DNA from: Akkermansia muciniphila
GTDB lineage: Bacteria > Verrucomicrobiota > Verrucomicrobiia > Verrucomicrobiales > Akkermansiaceae
Direction of reading: 5' to 3'
Assembly (NCBI GenBank): GCA_945901795.1
Contig: CAMDLP010000001.1
Span: forward strand, 1 to 64,000
Length of the DNA stretch: 64,000 nt
A program made the translations under genes and the position numbers. The notes below the pieces were generated by a model that made no database searches, was not told the DNA's origin, and worked only from the letters and a program-made list of their open reading frames with translations. Shown piece by piece: positions 19,068 to 28,009 of this stretch. Each line of letters begins with the position of its first letter. Positions within the stretch are counted from its first letter, which is position 1.

Positions 19068-20792
19068 TCAGTCCCATTGCGGCCTGCGGGCACCGGCCCA
19101 GGTGGCGATGAGCGCCACCGCGATGTGCGCGCCGAGGGCGTAAAAGCAGATTTCGCGGGCGGACAGGCTGGTGTCGATGACCGATTTGACGGCGTTGTAA
19201 ACCTGCGGTTGCAGGGCTTCCACCGAGCCGGACCAAGCCCAGTAAGCGGAGATGAACGGGCGGGTGAAGGCCTCGATGTTTTCCGGCAGCGCGAGCACCG
19301 CGCCGGACAGCGGGAGCTGGAAACCGACGAGGTAAATCGAAAGCAGGGACGCCTGCTCGGCGGTCCGCATGAGCGAGGAAATGGCCAGGCAGACGGCCGT
19401 CATCGCGGCGTTGACCAGTAACAGGAATCCCGCGTGCTGGATGAAATCCCCGCGGAAAGTGCCGAAGAAGTTCACGAAAAACGCCATCCATAGCGATTGC
19501 CCGATGACCAGACAGGCGAGGAATGCCACCTTCGACGCGAGGTAAGCGGACGGCCGCAGCCCGCCGAATTTCTCCTTCTCGTAAATCGGCCGCTCGCCGG
19601 CGATCTCGCGCGCCGAGTTATTAGAGCCCATCAGCGACAGCAGCACCACCTGGAACATGATGATCCCGGAGATGGCCGAGCCGACCTTCGCTTGGTCCGA
19701 GGACACCAGGATTTTCTCCTCGATCTCCGCCCGCTCGCTTTGCCGCGTGTCGGAAAAGCGGCGAATGTTGCCGGAGGCCTTGTCGCTGAAAATCGTGACG
19801 AGGATGGGAAAGCAAACGATGATGGCGAGCTGGAGAAACACCTGCCCGCGGTCGCGGAAAAAGATCCGCCAGCGGCGCGACAACAAGGTGGCGAACTGGC
19901 TGAAAAATCCGGGCAGCCGCAGGGTTTCGCTTTCCTCGATCGCCTCGGCCGGCGGGGTGGGAAAATCGCCGCTGGCGACGAGCAGCGCGCGGTTTTTCTC
20001 CATCATTTTCTGATAGGATTCGCGATGCTTCTGCCACGAGTTGTGCCAGCGCTCGGAAGGCTGGGTGGCCAGCCGCGGATAGACCTCCTCGGTGTCGCTA
20101 ACGGAAAAATAATGGGTGAGCTGCTCCGGCGGGCCGTGGAACGCGAGCCGTCCTTCGTGCAGCACGAGGATGGAATCATACAGTTCGAGATGCGCCAGCG
20201 AGTGGGTCACCGAGAGCACGATCCGGCCGTCCTTGCGCGAGAGATCATGGAGCAGACGGACGATTTCGCGCTCCGAGCGCGGGTCGAGGCCGGAGGTGAC
20301 TTCGTCGCAAAGCAGCAGCTTCGGGTCGGAAACGAGCTCCATCGCCAGCCCGAGGCGGCGCTTCTGGCCGCCGGAAAGCACCTTCACCTGGCGGTCGCTG
20401 ATCGGGCCGAGCCCGGTCTCCTCGAGCACCTGGTCGATCCGCTGATCCAGCTCCGCAGTGTCGCGGCAGCGGACGCGCAGGCGGGTCGCGGCCTCGACGG
20501 ACTCGTCAACGGTCAGCGGGTCGTAAGCGATGGAAAACTGCGGCACGTAGCCGATTTCCGAAGGCGAGAAATCGCCGTCTTCCGATAGATTTCGGGAGTC
20601 CCAGAACAACGCGCCGGCCGACTCCGGATTGAGGCCGGCGATGGTTTTGAGCAGGGTTGTTTTGCCGCATCCGGACGGGCCGACGATGGCCATGAAGTGG
20701 CCCTTCGGCACGCGGATCGAGACGCGGTCCACGAGCGGGACGTCATCGCCGTCTTTGCGGATGGTGAAACTGACTTCTTGGAGTTCGAGCAC
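19068..20792 (-). CDS. ABCG-type ABC transporter half-unit (ATPase fused to permease)
   Basis: A 574-aa single-chain ABC half-transporter. The N-terminal ATPase has Walker A GPSGCGKTTLLK, signature VLSGGQKRRLGLA, Walker B KLLLCDEVTSGLDPRSE and switch His in VTHSLAHLELY. A linker leads to an ABC2-type permease from about residue 320 with six predicted membrane segments (LAIIVCFPILVTIF first). ATPase before permease is the ABCG (White/PDR-like) order. In bacteria this group is known for lipid or unknown exports. It precedes a small membrane protein and a TPR protein, and follows an IscU-like gene by 81 bp. The substrate is unknown. Confidence 0.85.
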   Translation of the reverse strand: MLELQEVSFTIRKDGDDVPLVDRVSIRVPKGHFMAIVGPSGCGKTTLLKTIAGLNPESAGALFWDSRNLSEDGDFSPSEIGYVPQFSIAYDPLTVDESVEAATRLRVRCRDTAELDQRIDQVLEETGLGPISDRQVKVLSGGQKRRLGLAMELVSDPKLLLCDEVTSGLDPRSEREIVRLLHDLSRKDGRIVLSVTHSLAHLELYDSILVLHEGRLAFHGPPEQLTHYFSVSDTEEVYPRLATQPSERWHNSWQKHRESYQKMMEKNRALLVASGDFPTPPAEAIEESETLRLPGFFSQFATLLSRRWRIFFRDRGQVFLQLAIIVCFPILVTIFSDKASGNIRRFSDTRQSERAEIEEKILVSSDQAKVGSAISGIIMFQVVLLSLMGSNNSAREIAGERPIYEKEKFGGLRPSAYLASKVAFLACLVIGQSLWMAFFVNFFGTFRGDFIQHAGFLLLVNAAMTAVCLAISSLMRTAEQASLLSIYLVGFQLPLSGAVLALPENIEAFTRPFISAYWAWSGSVEALQPQVYNAVKSVIDTSLSAREICFYALGAHIAVALIATWAGARRPQWD

Positions 20793-20873
20793 GGAATAAA
20801 GGGGTCTGGAAAAGTAGCAAACGGCCCGGATTCGGGATCTCTATCGTCGGCGGGAAAATAAAATCCAGACCGG

Positions 20874-21347
20874 TCAGTCGATCGGCACGATCCGGAGGGT
20901 GCCGCCCGCTTTCCGATGGAGCGACGAGGCGAGGGTCGGTGCCATGTTTCCGGCTTCCGCAGGGGCCGCGGCGGGTGAGTCGTTGTCGAGGGCGTTTCGC
21001 AACGCGCCTTCCACCAGCTGGCCGCAATGGATTTTCATCGGCGGCAAGGGGCCGAGGTCGCCGGTGAGCTCGCTGGCGGTGAGGTGTTTGGCCTCCTCCG
21101 CCGTTTTCCCGCGGAGAAGTTCGGTGGCCATCGACGCCACGGCGATCGCCGTCTGGCAGCCGAAGGCTTGGAACGACGCGCGATCGATGACGCGCTTGCC
21201 GTCCTTTTCGGTGAATTTCAGCCACATCCGCAGCATGTCGCCGCACTCGGGCGAGCCGACGGTGCCGATGGCGTCGGCGTCGGGGATTTCGCCTTGGTTT
21301 TGCGGATTGGCGAGGGCTTCGCGGACTTTGCTTTCAAATGAACTCAT
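20874..21347 (-). CDS. IscU/NifU-N-like iron-sulfur scaffold protein
   Basis: A 157-aa protein with the three scaffold cysteines in proper context: GSPECGDMLR (Cys35, with Asp37), AFGCQTAIAVASM (Cys64) and KIHCGQLVEGAL (Cys108). These ligands hold the nascent cluster in IscU. The C-terminal 40 residues form an Ala/Pro-rich tail that is not part of the IscU fold. No cysteine desulfurase or HscAB genes are in the window. It lies upstream of, and on the same strand as, an ABCG-type transporter. Whether the two are functionally linked is unclear. Confidence 0.85.
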   Translation of the reverse strand: MSSFESKVREALANPQNQGEIPDADAIGTVGSPECGDMLRMWLKFTEKDGKRVIDRASFQAFGCQTAIAVASMATELLRGKTAEEAKHLTASELTGDLGPLPPMKIHCGQLVEGALRNALDNDSPAAAPAEAGNMAPTLASSLHRKAGGTLRIVPID

Positions 21348-21427
21348 GGAGGCGCGAGGCTAGGTCGGGATGCCGGGCAGTTCAAGCGCGGGTCTCGTTC
21401 GTGTAAGGCCCCGGCTCTCATCGACGT

Positions 21428-23191
21428 ATGTGGAACATGTGGAAATCAGGGGGAATCTGGCTGGCGACTCTCGCGCTGGGGGCTGGCGGTTTGGCGGAAA
21501 AACCTCATCCCAGATTGTGGCTGCCGAAATCCTCGGAAGGCGCACTGCGCGAAAAATTCGCGAAAGATCCGCTGACCACGAGGCTGCAAGCCGCCGTGAT
21601 GGCCGAGGCCGGGCGGGTTCTTAAAGCCCGGACCTGCCGTTATGACATCCCGGACGGCAAGCGCCTGCTCGCCCAATCCCGCCTCGCGCTGCACAACATC
21701 ATGCACTCGGCCTGGGCGTGGCGCATCGGCGGCGAGGAGAAATTCCGGCTGCGGGCGATCACCGAACTGGAGGCCGCCTGCGCCTTGAAGGACTGGAATC
21801 CCAGCCATTTCCTCGACACCGCAGAAATGGCCACCGCCGTGGCGACCGGCTACGACTGGCTTCACGACACCCTCACTCCGGAGCAACGCGCGATGTGCGA
21901 GCGCGCCATCATTGAGAAGGCGCTCAAACCCGCCAAAGCCTTTTATGACAAGGGCGGATGGTGGTCGAATCCCCGCAACAACTGGTCGCAAGTCTGCGGC
22001 TCGGGGATCGCCCTGGCCGCCGCCGCGGTGGCCGGAAAGGATGAAGGCCTCGCGGAAAACCTGTTCGGACGCGGGCTAACGCTCGTCGAAAGCTGCGTGA
22101 AACTATACCAACCGGACGGTATGTATCCCGAAGGGCCGGGCTACTGGCATTACGGCACCAACTATCACGTCATGCTGCTGGCCGCCTGCCGGCCGTTGGA
22201 CCGTCCCATCACCGACAACGCCATTTTGGAAAAATCCGGCGGGGCCATGATGCAACTCACCAGCCCCACGCGTCTGGCGTTCAATTTCGCCGATGGCCAT
22301 GCGCGCCGCGAGACGCCCTCGCCCGCCCAATGCTGGCTGGCGACTCATTTCAAAGACGCCTCCCAAGCCCGCTACGTCCGGGGCCTCCTCACCCGCGCGC
22401 TCGACGAAGCCGACGGCAAATTGAATGGCGGCGGTTATTTCCCGCTCGCTGTGCTCTGGCTGCCCGGGCCTCCCGCGGCCGAAAAACCGCTGCCAACCGC
22501 CGCGGTTTACGGCGGCGAGCAGTCCGTCGCCATTTTCCGCACCGGCTGGGACGCCAACGCCGCATGGTTCGCGATCAAGGGTGGCACGCCTGCCGCCAGC
22601 CACGGCCACATGGACGTGGGATCATTCGTCTATGATGCCCACGGCGTCCGCTGGATTCACGATCTCGGCAGCGAAAACTACAACCTTCCGGGCTACTTCG
22701 GCAGCAACCGCTGGAGCTATTTCCGACTCCAGAACCGCTCACACAACACGCTCGAAATCAACGGCAAATTGCAAAACGCCGAGGCGGAACCTTGCCCCAT
22801 TGTCAGTTCCACGCTCTGCGGCGGCCCGCTCGCGGCGATATTCGACCTCTCCGACGCCTATGCCGGAGCGGCGGAAAAAGTCGTGCGCGGAGCGCGTTTC
22901 GACGCCCGGACCGGAATCGTACGGATCGAGGACCAAATCACGAAACCATCCGGCCAAGTCGTCTGGCGGGCGTTCACCGCCGCCGCGGCCGAGATCCAGG
23001 GCGACCAGGTGATTTTGAAAAAAGACGGCCATCAGATCACCCTCCGCCGGACAAGCGGAACCGGAACCTGGAGCATCACCGATGCGAAACCTCCGACCCC
23101 GGCGGAAAACCAGAACTCCGAATTCCGCGCCGTGGTCCTGACGATCCCCCAAGCCGACCAAGTTTCAGCAATCGTGGAAATCCGGCCCTGA
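21428..23191 (+). CDS. Secreted heparinase II/III-family polysaccharide lyase-like protein
   Basis: A 587-aa protein. A signal peptide (IWLATLALGAGGLA) leads to an alpha/alpha-toroid domain with WWSNPRNNWSQVCGSGIALA and PDGMYPEGPGYWHYGTNYHV, the region holding the catalytic Asn/Tyr/His in this family. The C-terminal beta-sandwich starts at about residue 350 and includes GTPAASHGHMDVGSFVYDAH, the characteristic His-containing block of heparinase II/III lyases. The substrate is likely an acidic polysaccharide but cannot be named. Start is at 21428 or 21437 (MWKSG). It is divergent from the IscU-like gene and convergent with the next gene, 4 bp apart. Confidence 0.8.
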   Translation: MWNMWKSGGIWLATLALGAGGLAEKPHPRLWLPKSSEGALREKFAKDPLTTRLQAAVMAEAGRVLKARTCRYDIPDGKRLLAQSRLALHNIMHSAWAWRIGGEEKFRLRAITELEAACALKDWNPSHFLDTAEMATAVATGYDWLHDTLTPEQRAMCERAIIEKALKPAKAFYDKGGWWSNPRNNWSQVCGSGIALAAAAVAGKDEGLAENLFGRGLTLVESCVKLYQPDGMYPEGPGYWHYGTNYHVMLLAACRPLDRPITDNAILEKSGGAMMQLTSPTRLAFNFADGHARRETPSPAQCWLATHFKDASQARYVRGLLTRALDEADGKLNGGGYFPLAVLWLPGPPAAEKPLPTAAVYGGEQSVAIFRTGWDANAAWFAIKGGTPAASHGHMDVGSFVYDAHGVRWIHDLGSENYNLPGYFGSNRWSYFRLQNRSHNTLEINGKLQNAEAEPCPIVSSTLCGGPLAAIFDLSDAYAGAAEKVVRGARFDARTGIVRIEDQITKPSGQVVWRAFTAAAAEIQGDQVILKKDGHQITLRRTSGTGTWSITDAKPPTPAENQNSEFRAVVLTIPQADQVSAIVEIRP

Positions 23192-23195
23192 ACTT

Positions 23196-23726
23196 TTACT
23201 TCGCGCTGAACTGCCGGCCGCGCCCGCTTTCCCAGGCGCTGCGGACGCTGGCGTGTAGCGCGGTTAGATCCGCCGCCGAGAGAATGCGGTATTCGATCGT
23301 CCGGGCATGGCTGGTCTCCGGGTATTTCTTGATGACCATGTTCTGAACATCGGTGCCGGCGCGCTGGGTCGCCTTGTCCAGCAATTCACGGCCGCGTTCG
23401 GCAAGCTGGGTGGCGGCGTTTCCCGCCATCGCGTCCGTCACCGGAGAGATGAAGTAAAACCGGGCGAGCGCCTGGCCGAGCGCGTCCACCGTGACTTCAT
23501 CCACGATGACCGCCCCGTCGAGCAGATACTTGTGCCGGCTCACCGAGGAAATCCGGTCGAGCGCCACCATGTAGTGCCCGCCGTTGAGCGTCGCCTGCCA
23601 GAAACGGTTAGGCCCGGGCGAGTCGCCCATCTTCTCGGCAGGAGGAGTGACGTCGTCTTGGGCGCTCAATTGCACCGAGCACATGAGAAATCCGGTGAGC
23701 GACAGCAGCAGAGTTTTTCGGAACAT
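23196..23726 (-). CDS. Secreted protein of unknown function, 176 aa
   Basis: A signal peptide (MFRKTLLLSLTGFLMCSVQLSA) precedes about 150 residues with a mixed alpha/beta pattern. The blocks are RFWQATLNGGHYMVALDRIS, VIVDEVTVDALGQALARFYF and IKKYPETSHARTIEYRILSA. I do not recognise a family. The Cys in the signal is not in a lipobox. It is a single gene, convergent with the heparinase-like gene. The upstream 200 bp hold no other gene. Confidence 0.6.
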   Translation of the reverse strand: MFRKTLLLSLTGFLMCSVQLSAQDDVTPPAEKMGDSPGPNRFWQATLNGGHYMVALDRISSVSRHKYLLDGAVIVDEVTVDALGQALARFYFISPVTDAMAGNAATQLAERGRELLDKATQRAGTDVQNMVIKKYPETSHARTIEYRILSAADLTALHASVRSAWESGRGRQFSAK

Positions 23727-23913
23727 GCGAACAGCGTGGCAGGCTCATTTCCATTTGGCCAGCACCAGACCGCGTCGGGCGCTGAAAATTAGCTGTGGCG
23801 GTCGCGTCTTGCCGCAGACCGGTGTGAAGACATTTTACCTCCATTTGGATTCATCCCAGATTCCCACCCCGCAAGCCACACTGCCCGCGTGATTTCACGA
23901 TGAACCTCGCTGA

Positions 23914-23934
23914 TTTCATGCTTCCTTAATGAAA
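23914..23934. promoter_or_regulatory. Possible operator of the RHH/PIN toxin-antitoxin operon
   Basis: TTTCAT and ATGAAA form a 6-bp inverted repeat with a 9-bp spacer, 25 bp upstream of the antitoxin start. Ribbon-helix-helix antitoxins usually bind such short dyads. The evidence is weak. Confidence 0.3.
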
Positions 23935-23958
23935 GTGCTTAGCTACCATTCCGTCACC

Positions 23959-24234
23959 ATGTCGGCACTCGTTATCAAATCGTTCCCGGATGCGCTCCAC
24001 GCCCGCTTGCGGCAAACTGCGGCAGCGCACCGGCGTTCCGTCACCCAGGAAACCATCCACTTGCTCGAAAAGGCTCTGGCGAGCGAGGATCTCGGCACTT
24101 CGGGACCGGCCCAAGGCTCCTATTGGGCGAGCCGCAAGCTGCTTTCCGAGTATGAAGCCGCCCTCAAGGCAGAGGCCTTTTCCGGTGGTGGCGATTCCAC
24201 CTTGATGGTTTCTGAAGAGCGGGACGCCCGATGA
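23959..24234 (+). CDS. FitA/Arc-type ribbon-helix-helix antitoxin
   Basis: A 91-aa protein with an N-terminal RHH fold, ALVIKSFPDALHARLRQTAA then RRSVTQETIHLLEKAL, the pattern of FitA/VapB-like antitoxins that bind DNA as dimers and neutralise PIN toxins. The C-terminal half is flexible and would contact the toxin. I chose ATG 23959 (MSALVIKSF), which begins at the beta strand; an ATG at 23929 adds ten residues. The stop overlaps the toxin start by 4 bases (ATGA), so the two are translationally coupled. Confidence 0.8.
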   Translation: MSALVIKSFPDALHARLRQTAAAHRRSVTQETIHLLEKALASEDLGTSGPAQGSYWASRKLLSEYEAALKAEAFSGGGDSTLMVSEERDAR

Positions 24235-24704
24235 CCACTGCTTATTACGACACAAGCTACCTCCTCAAACTCCAACTCATGGAAGTTGGCTCGGCTGAGG
24301 TTCTTTCCCACGCATGCACGGTGGATGTCATTTTCTGCTCCCTCCACGGTCGGGCCGAATTCGTTTCCGCCTGTCATCGCAAGGTCCGTGAGAGACAAGC
24401 CACGCTGATACAATTGCAAGCCATGCTGGCTCAAACCCACGCCGACACCGCCGCTGGCGCGCTCAAATGGCTGCCGGTCACGGAATCGCTGATCGAGCAC
24501 GTCGAACACATTTTCAGCACGGCCCCGTCAGACACCTTTCTCCGCGCGGCGGATGCCATGCACCTCGCCTGCGCTGCCGGACACGGCTTCACCGAAATCT
24601 ACTCGAATGACCGCCACTTGCTTGCCGCAGCTCCGTTGTTCGGATTGGTTGGAGTGAATCGCTTCCCGATGATCGAAAAGGCCCAGGACCAACACCTCGG
24701 TTGA
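24231..24704 (+). CDS. PIN-domain toxin (VapC-like ribonuclease)
   Basis: A 157-aa PIN-domain protein, expected to cleave RNA with bound Mg. The four acidic active-site residues are visible: Asp7 (YYDTSYLL), Glu43 (GRAEFVSA), Asp108 (RAADAMHLA) and Asp127 (SNDRHLL). It overlaps the upstream RHH antitoxin by 4 bases, the standard antitoxin-first layout. The toxin RNA target is not predictable. The C-terminal 15 residues are a short extension. Confidence 0.85.
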   Translation: MTTAYYDTSYLLKLQLMEVGSAEVLSHACTVDVIFCSLHGRAEFVSACHRKVRERQATLIQLQAMLAQTHADTAAGALKWLPVTESLIEHVEHIFSTAPSDTFLRAADAMHLACAAGHGFTEIYSNDRHLLAAAPLFGLVGVNRFPMIEKAQDQHLG

Positions 24705-25061
24705 CGTGCCCGGTCTGGCCAAGCGGGCCAGGACGCGCTCCTTCGGGCGGGCGAGCAGTTCGCGCTTTATGATAGAGCCATCGCTTGGAGAGAGCGTGAC
24801 GCGCAGGGGTTGTTCGATGACTTCGCGGTCCTGCTCCGGATAGGGAATTCCATCTTCCATCCGCCAACTCCACCACTTGGTGTGGATGATTTCATGCTGC
24901 CGTCAGTCCAAGGTGATGTTTACAGGCATACGGAATTTAACCCCCAGCCCCCTCGCTACCATCCGCAAATGGGAACGCGACACCGGCGAACCCGGCAACG
25001 ATTTTTCACGGGATGAAGCATCTTTACACCAGCCGGCCACCGGTGCTACTGATGGAACGCC
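24705..25061. other. Gap with a possible decayed minus-strand frame
   Basis: On the minus strand, about 24705-24902 reads KWWSWRMEDGIPYPEQDREV then IEQPLRVTLSPSDGSIIKRE. This is protein-like in composition but stopped upstream and merging into the antisense of the PIN gene. I do not recognise it, and it could be the remnant of an older neighbour. The plus strand 24930-25060 shows no convincing gene. Confidence 0.3.
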
Positions 25062-25511
25062 ATGAAAACCATCGTTGCCGCAGTCGATTTCTCAAACGCC
25101 ACGCCCGGAGTGGTCAAGATCGCCACCGAGCTGGCCAAATCCTTTGGCGCGGACCTGGAGTTGCTCCACGTCATCGAGCCGGAGCCGAGTTACACCGCTT
25201 ACGGGTTCACTCCGGATGAGTTTCCAGCGATGGACGCCTTCCAGGAGGAGGCGAAACGCCGGGCGGCCCTCAAGCTGGAAGAGCTCCTCGCCACTGTCCG
25301 CGCGGACCTGCCAAACGCCACTTCCCGGATGGGCGAGGGCAGCCCGCTTCATGTCCTGCTAGAACACGTCAGGCAGGGCGGCGCGGACTTCGTCGTCGGC
25401 GGCTCGCACAGCCACGGAGCGATCGCCGCGTTGCTTCTCGGCAGCGTCGCGGAGGGTCTTGCCCGCAAGGCGACCGTGCCGACGCTCATCGTGCCGGCGG
25501 CTGCGGAGTAG
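25062..25511 (+). CDS. Universal stress protein (UspA family)
   Basis: A 149-aa single-domain Usp. It begins KTIVAAVDFSNATPGVVKIA, the usual first strand and helix. The C-terminal nucleotide motif G-x2-G-x9-G-S/T appears within GSHSHGAIAALLLGSVAEGL and is followed by RKATVPTLIVP. An intact motif suggests the ATP-binding subclass. Usp proteins act in the cytoplasm in stress tolerance; the specific role is unknown. It is a single gene, followed by a long perfect inverted repeat that separates it from the convergent argJ. Confidence 0.9.
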   Translation: MKTIVAAVDFSNATPGVVKIATELAKSFGADLELLHVIEPEPSYTAYGFTPDEFPAMDAFQEEAKRRAALKLEELLATVRADLPNATSRMGEGSPLHVLLEHVRQGGADFVVGGSHSHGAIAALLLGSVAEGLARKATVPTLIVPAAAE

Positions 25512-25525
25512 GTTCACGGCGGTCC

Positions 25526-25596
25526 GTGAGACAGGCATTCCTGCCTGTTCTTCCTCTGGCCCGGTGCTGAAGAACAGGCAGGAATGCCTGTCTCAC
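25526..25596. repeat. 27-bp perfect inverted repeat between uspA and argJ
   Basis: Arms at 25526-25552 and 25570-25596 are exact reverse complements across 27 bases, with a 17-nt loop. Each arm is itself a hairpin, ACAGGCA-TTCC-TGCCTGT. It lies between convergent genes and could act as a two-way terminator, but its nested palindromes look more like a REP-type dispersed repeat. Confidence 0.75.
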
Positions 25597-25597
25597 G

Positions 25598-26851
25598 TTA
25601 GACCAGCCCGTCCTTGCGGGCTTGTTTCCAGTAGGCATATTCCGAGCGGTTGAAATCGATGTACTCGGGTGATAGATCGCTGGAATACATGACATAGTCC
25701 GCGTCGCCCTGATTGAGGTTGATGACGATTTCAAACTCGGGATGGGAAACCGCTTCGCGCAGCTCGTCCATCGGCGTGTCCGCCTGCAGGCCGCCGATGC
25801 AGGCCGCCTTGCCGCCGATGTGGATGTCCACCAGCTCCTCGCGGATGCGGGCGCGCGAGTAGCCGACGGCGTGAATGATGCGGCCCCAGTTAGGATCGCC
25901 GCCGTTCCACGAGGATTTGACGAGCGCGGACTTGCAGACGGCTTCGGCGACTTTTTTCGCATCCAGATAGGTGCGTGCGCCTTCGACTTTGACGGTGACG
26001 AACTTGGTGACGCGCTCGCCATCGCGGACGACGGCTTTGGCGAGCTCGAGCATCAGCCAGCACAGCGCTTTGCGGAACAATTTGCAGTTGCTGCTGTTGC
26101 GGCGGATCGCCGGCATCCGGGAAGCACCGTTAGCAAGGACGAGGACCGTGTCGTTAGTGGACATGTCGCCGTCGATGGTGATACGGTTGAAGCTTTCTTC
26201 AACACACTCGAGCACGCCTTTGCGGAGGCACTCGGAGGAAATACTGGCATCCGTGGTGATGAAACAAAGCATGGTGGCCATGCTCGGGGAGATCATGCCG
26301 GCGCCTTTCACGCAACCGCCGAGGCGCACGCGGTGCTCGCCGAGGTCGAAGGAAATGGCGATTTCCTTGGCATGGGTGTCGCTGGTGATGATGGCGGCGG
26401 CGACGTCCGAGCCGTTCTTCGCGCCGAGGCGTTCTAGCAGCTCATCGTATTTCGGCTCGAAGCGCATCATCGGCATCGGCAGGCCGATCACGCCGGTGGA
26501 GGCGACGCCGATTTCCGAGCGTTTCAATTTGAGCGGCATGGCCACCGCGTCGCACATCGAGTTGGCGTCGCGGATGCCTTGCACGCCGGTGCAGGCGTTG
26601 GCGTTGCCGGAGTTGGCGATGATGGCACGCAGCTCGCCCTTGCGGAGGTGCGTCTGCGAGACGCGGACGGGCGCGGCTTTCACCCGGTTAGTCGTGAAGG
26701 TGCCGGCAGAGGTGCAGGGTTTCTCGGAGTAGATGAGCGCGAGGTCCAGCCGCTTGCTATCAGGATTCTTGATGCCGCAGCTCACGGCGCTGGTGAGAAA
26801 TCCTTGGGGCGCGCCGACGCCGCCTTTGATGCGGGAAAATGGGAAGTCCAT
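25598..26851 (-). CDS. argJ: Glutamate N-acetyltransferase / amino-acid acetyltransferase
   Basis: A 417-aa ArgJ. It transfers the acetyl group from N-acetylornithine to glutamate (and in some species uses acetyl-CoA), recycling acetyl in arginine synthesis. The Thr nucleophile and self-cleavage site are in KGAGMISPSMATML, between Ala and Thr. Other hallmark blocks are IIANSGNANACTG, SVASTGVIG-like and WNGGDPNWGRIIHAVGYS. It lies 38 bp downstream of argC on the same strand, so argC-argJ is likely one unit. Confidence 0.96.
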   Translation of the reverse strand: MDFPFSRIKGGVGAPQGFLTSAVSCGIKNPDSKRLDLALIYSEKPCTSAGTFTTNRVKAAPVRVSQTHLRKGELRAIIANSGNANACTGVQGIRDANSMCDAVAMPLKLKRSEIGVASTGVIGLPMPMMRFEPKYDELLERLGAKNGSDVAAAIITSDTHAKEIAISFDLGEHRVRLGGCVKGAGMISPSMATMLCFITTDASISSECLRKGVLECVEESFNRITIDGDMSTNDTVLVLANGASRMPAIRRNSSNCKLFRKALCWLMLELAKAVVRDGERVTKFVTVKVEGARTYLDAKKVAEAVCKSALVKSSWNGGDPNWGRIIHAVGYSRARIREELVDIHIGGKAACIGGLQADTPMDELREAVSHPEFEIVINLNQGDADYVMYSSDLSPEYIDFNRSEYAYWKQARKDGLV

Positions 26852-26889
26852 GAGGGAAAAGGGGAACAGCGGCGGAGACTGGGCAGTGC

Positions 26890-27933
26890 TTAGAAATTTT
26901 GCAATCCATCAATCGGGCTCAGGCCGAACATCAGGTTGAAACACTGCACGGCTTGCCCGCCCGCGCCTTTTCCCAGGTTGTCCTCGGCGCTCATCAGGAT
27001 CACGCGACCGGTGCGCGGGTCGTGTTGCCAGCCGATGTCGATGAAGTTGGTGCGGGTGACGTTTTTCGTGTCCGCGCAGCCGCCGCGGCCGAGGAGACGG
27101 ACGAAATCGGAGTCGGCATACGCGCTCTCAAGCGCCGCGCCGATGGCGTCCGGCGAGACGCCGTCGCGGAGCTTGGCGGTGGTGGTGGTGACGATGCCGG
27201 AGTTCACCGGGATCAAGTGCGGGATGAAGGTGATGGTGACTTTTTCCCCGGCGGCGAGGCTGAGTTCCTGCTCGATTTCCGAAAGATGACGATGCTTCGG
27301 CACCCCGTAAGCGCGGGCGCTTTCGTTGCACTCGCAGAACAACAGGCTGAGGTCGGCCTTGCGTCCGGCACCGCTGACGCCGCTCATCGAGTTGGCGACG
27401 ACGGTGTCCGGATGGATCAAATTTTCACGCAACAGCGGCAGCAAGGGCAGCAGGATGCTCGTCGGATAACACCCCGGCGCGGCGATCAAACGCGCCGCCT
27501 CGATTTCCGCCGTGCGGATCTCCGGCAAGCCGTAAACCGCCTCCGCCAGCAAGTCCGGCGCGGGGTGCGGGTGCTCGTAAAATTCCTGGTAAACCGCCGC
27601 ATCGCGCAGGCGGAAATCTGCGCTCAGATCGATCACCTTCAGCCCGCGCTCCAGCAAGGCGCGGGCGATTTCCGCCGCCACTCCATGCGGCAGCGCGAGG
27701 AACGCCACCTGCGCACCCGTGGCCGCGATGGCGTCCGGGTCAGGCTCGATGAATGCCAGTCCCGCACCCGCCGCCTTGCGGAAACGGGGAAACACCGCTG
27801 ACAGCGATTTTCCCGCCTCTTGACGGGAAGTGGCGGCCACAAGTTCCACGCCCGGATGGACGAACAGCAAGCGGAGCAACTCCATCCCGGTGTAGCCGCT
27901 GGCTCCGACGATGGCGGTTTTGATGCGATTCAT
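26890..27933 (-). CDS. argC: N-acetyl-gamma-glutamyl-phosphate reductase
   Basis: A 347-aa NADPH-dependent reductase, the third step of arginine synthesis. The nucleotide motif IVGASGYTGMELLRLL opens the protein. The catalytic Cys is in AAPGCYPTSILLPL, and the active-site His is in PKHRHLSEIEQEL. I set the start at 27933 (MNRIKTAIVG). The frame runs open further upstream only because it passes through the tRNA-Pro gene on the opposite strand. argJ follows after 38 bp. Confidence 0.96.
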   Translation of the reverse strand: MNRIKTAIVGASGYTGMELLRLLFVHPGVELVAATSRQEAGKSLSAVFPRFRKAAGAGLAFIEPDPDAIAATGAQVAFLALPHGVAAEIARALLERGLKVIDLSADFRLRDAAVYQEFYEHPHPAPDLLAEAVYGLPEIRTAEIEAARLIAAPGCYPTSILLPLLPLLRENLIHPDTVVANSMSGVSGAGRKADLSLLFCECNESARAYGVPKHRHLSEIEQELSLAAGEKVTITFIPHLIPVNSGIVTTTTAKLRDGVSPDAIGAALESAYADSDFVRLLGRGGCADTKNVTRTNFIDIGWQHDPRTGRVILMSAEDNLGKGAGGQAVQCFNLMFGLSPIDGLQNF

Positions 27934-28009
27934 GCAGGGGGAAATGTCAGGATTTTCCGTGCTTGCCAATCCGCATTTCGCCTGTTTCCTTCGCCACCCG
28001 TTTGCGAAA

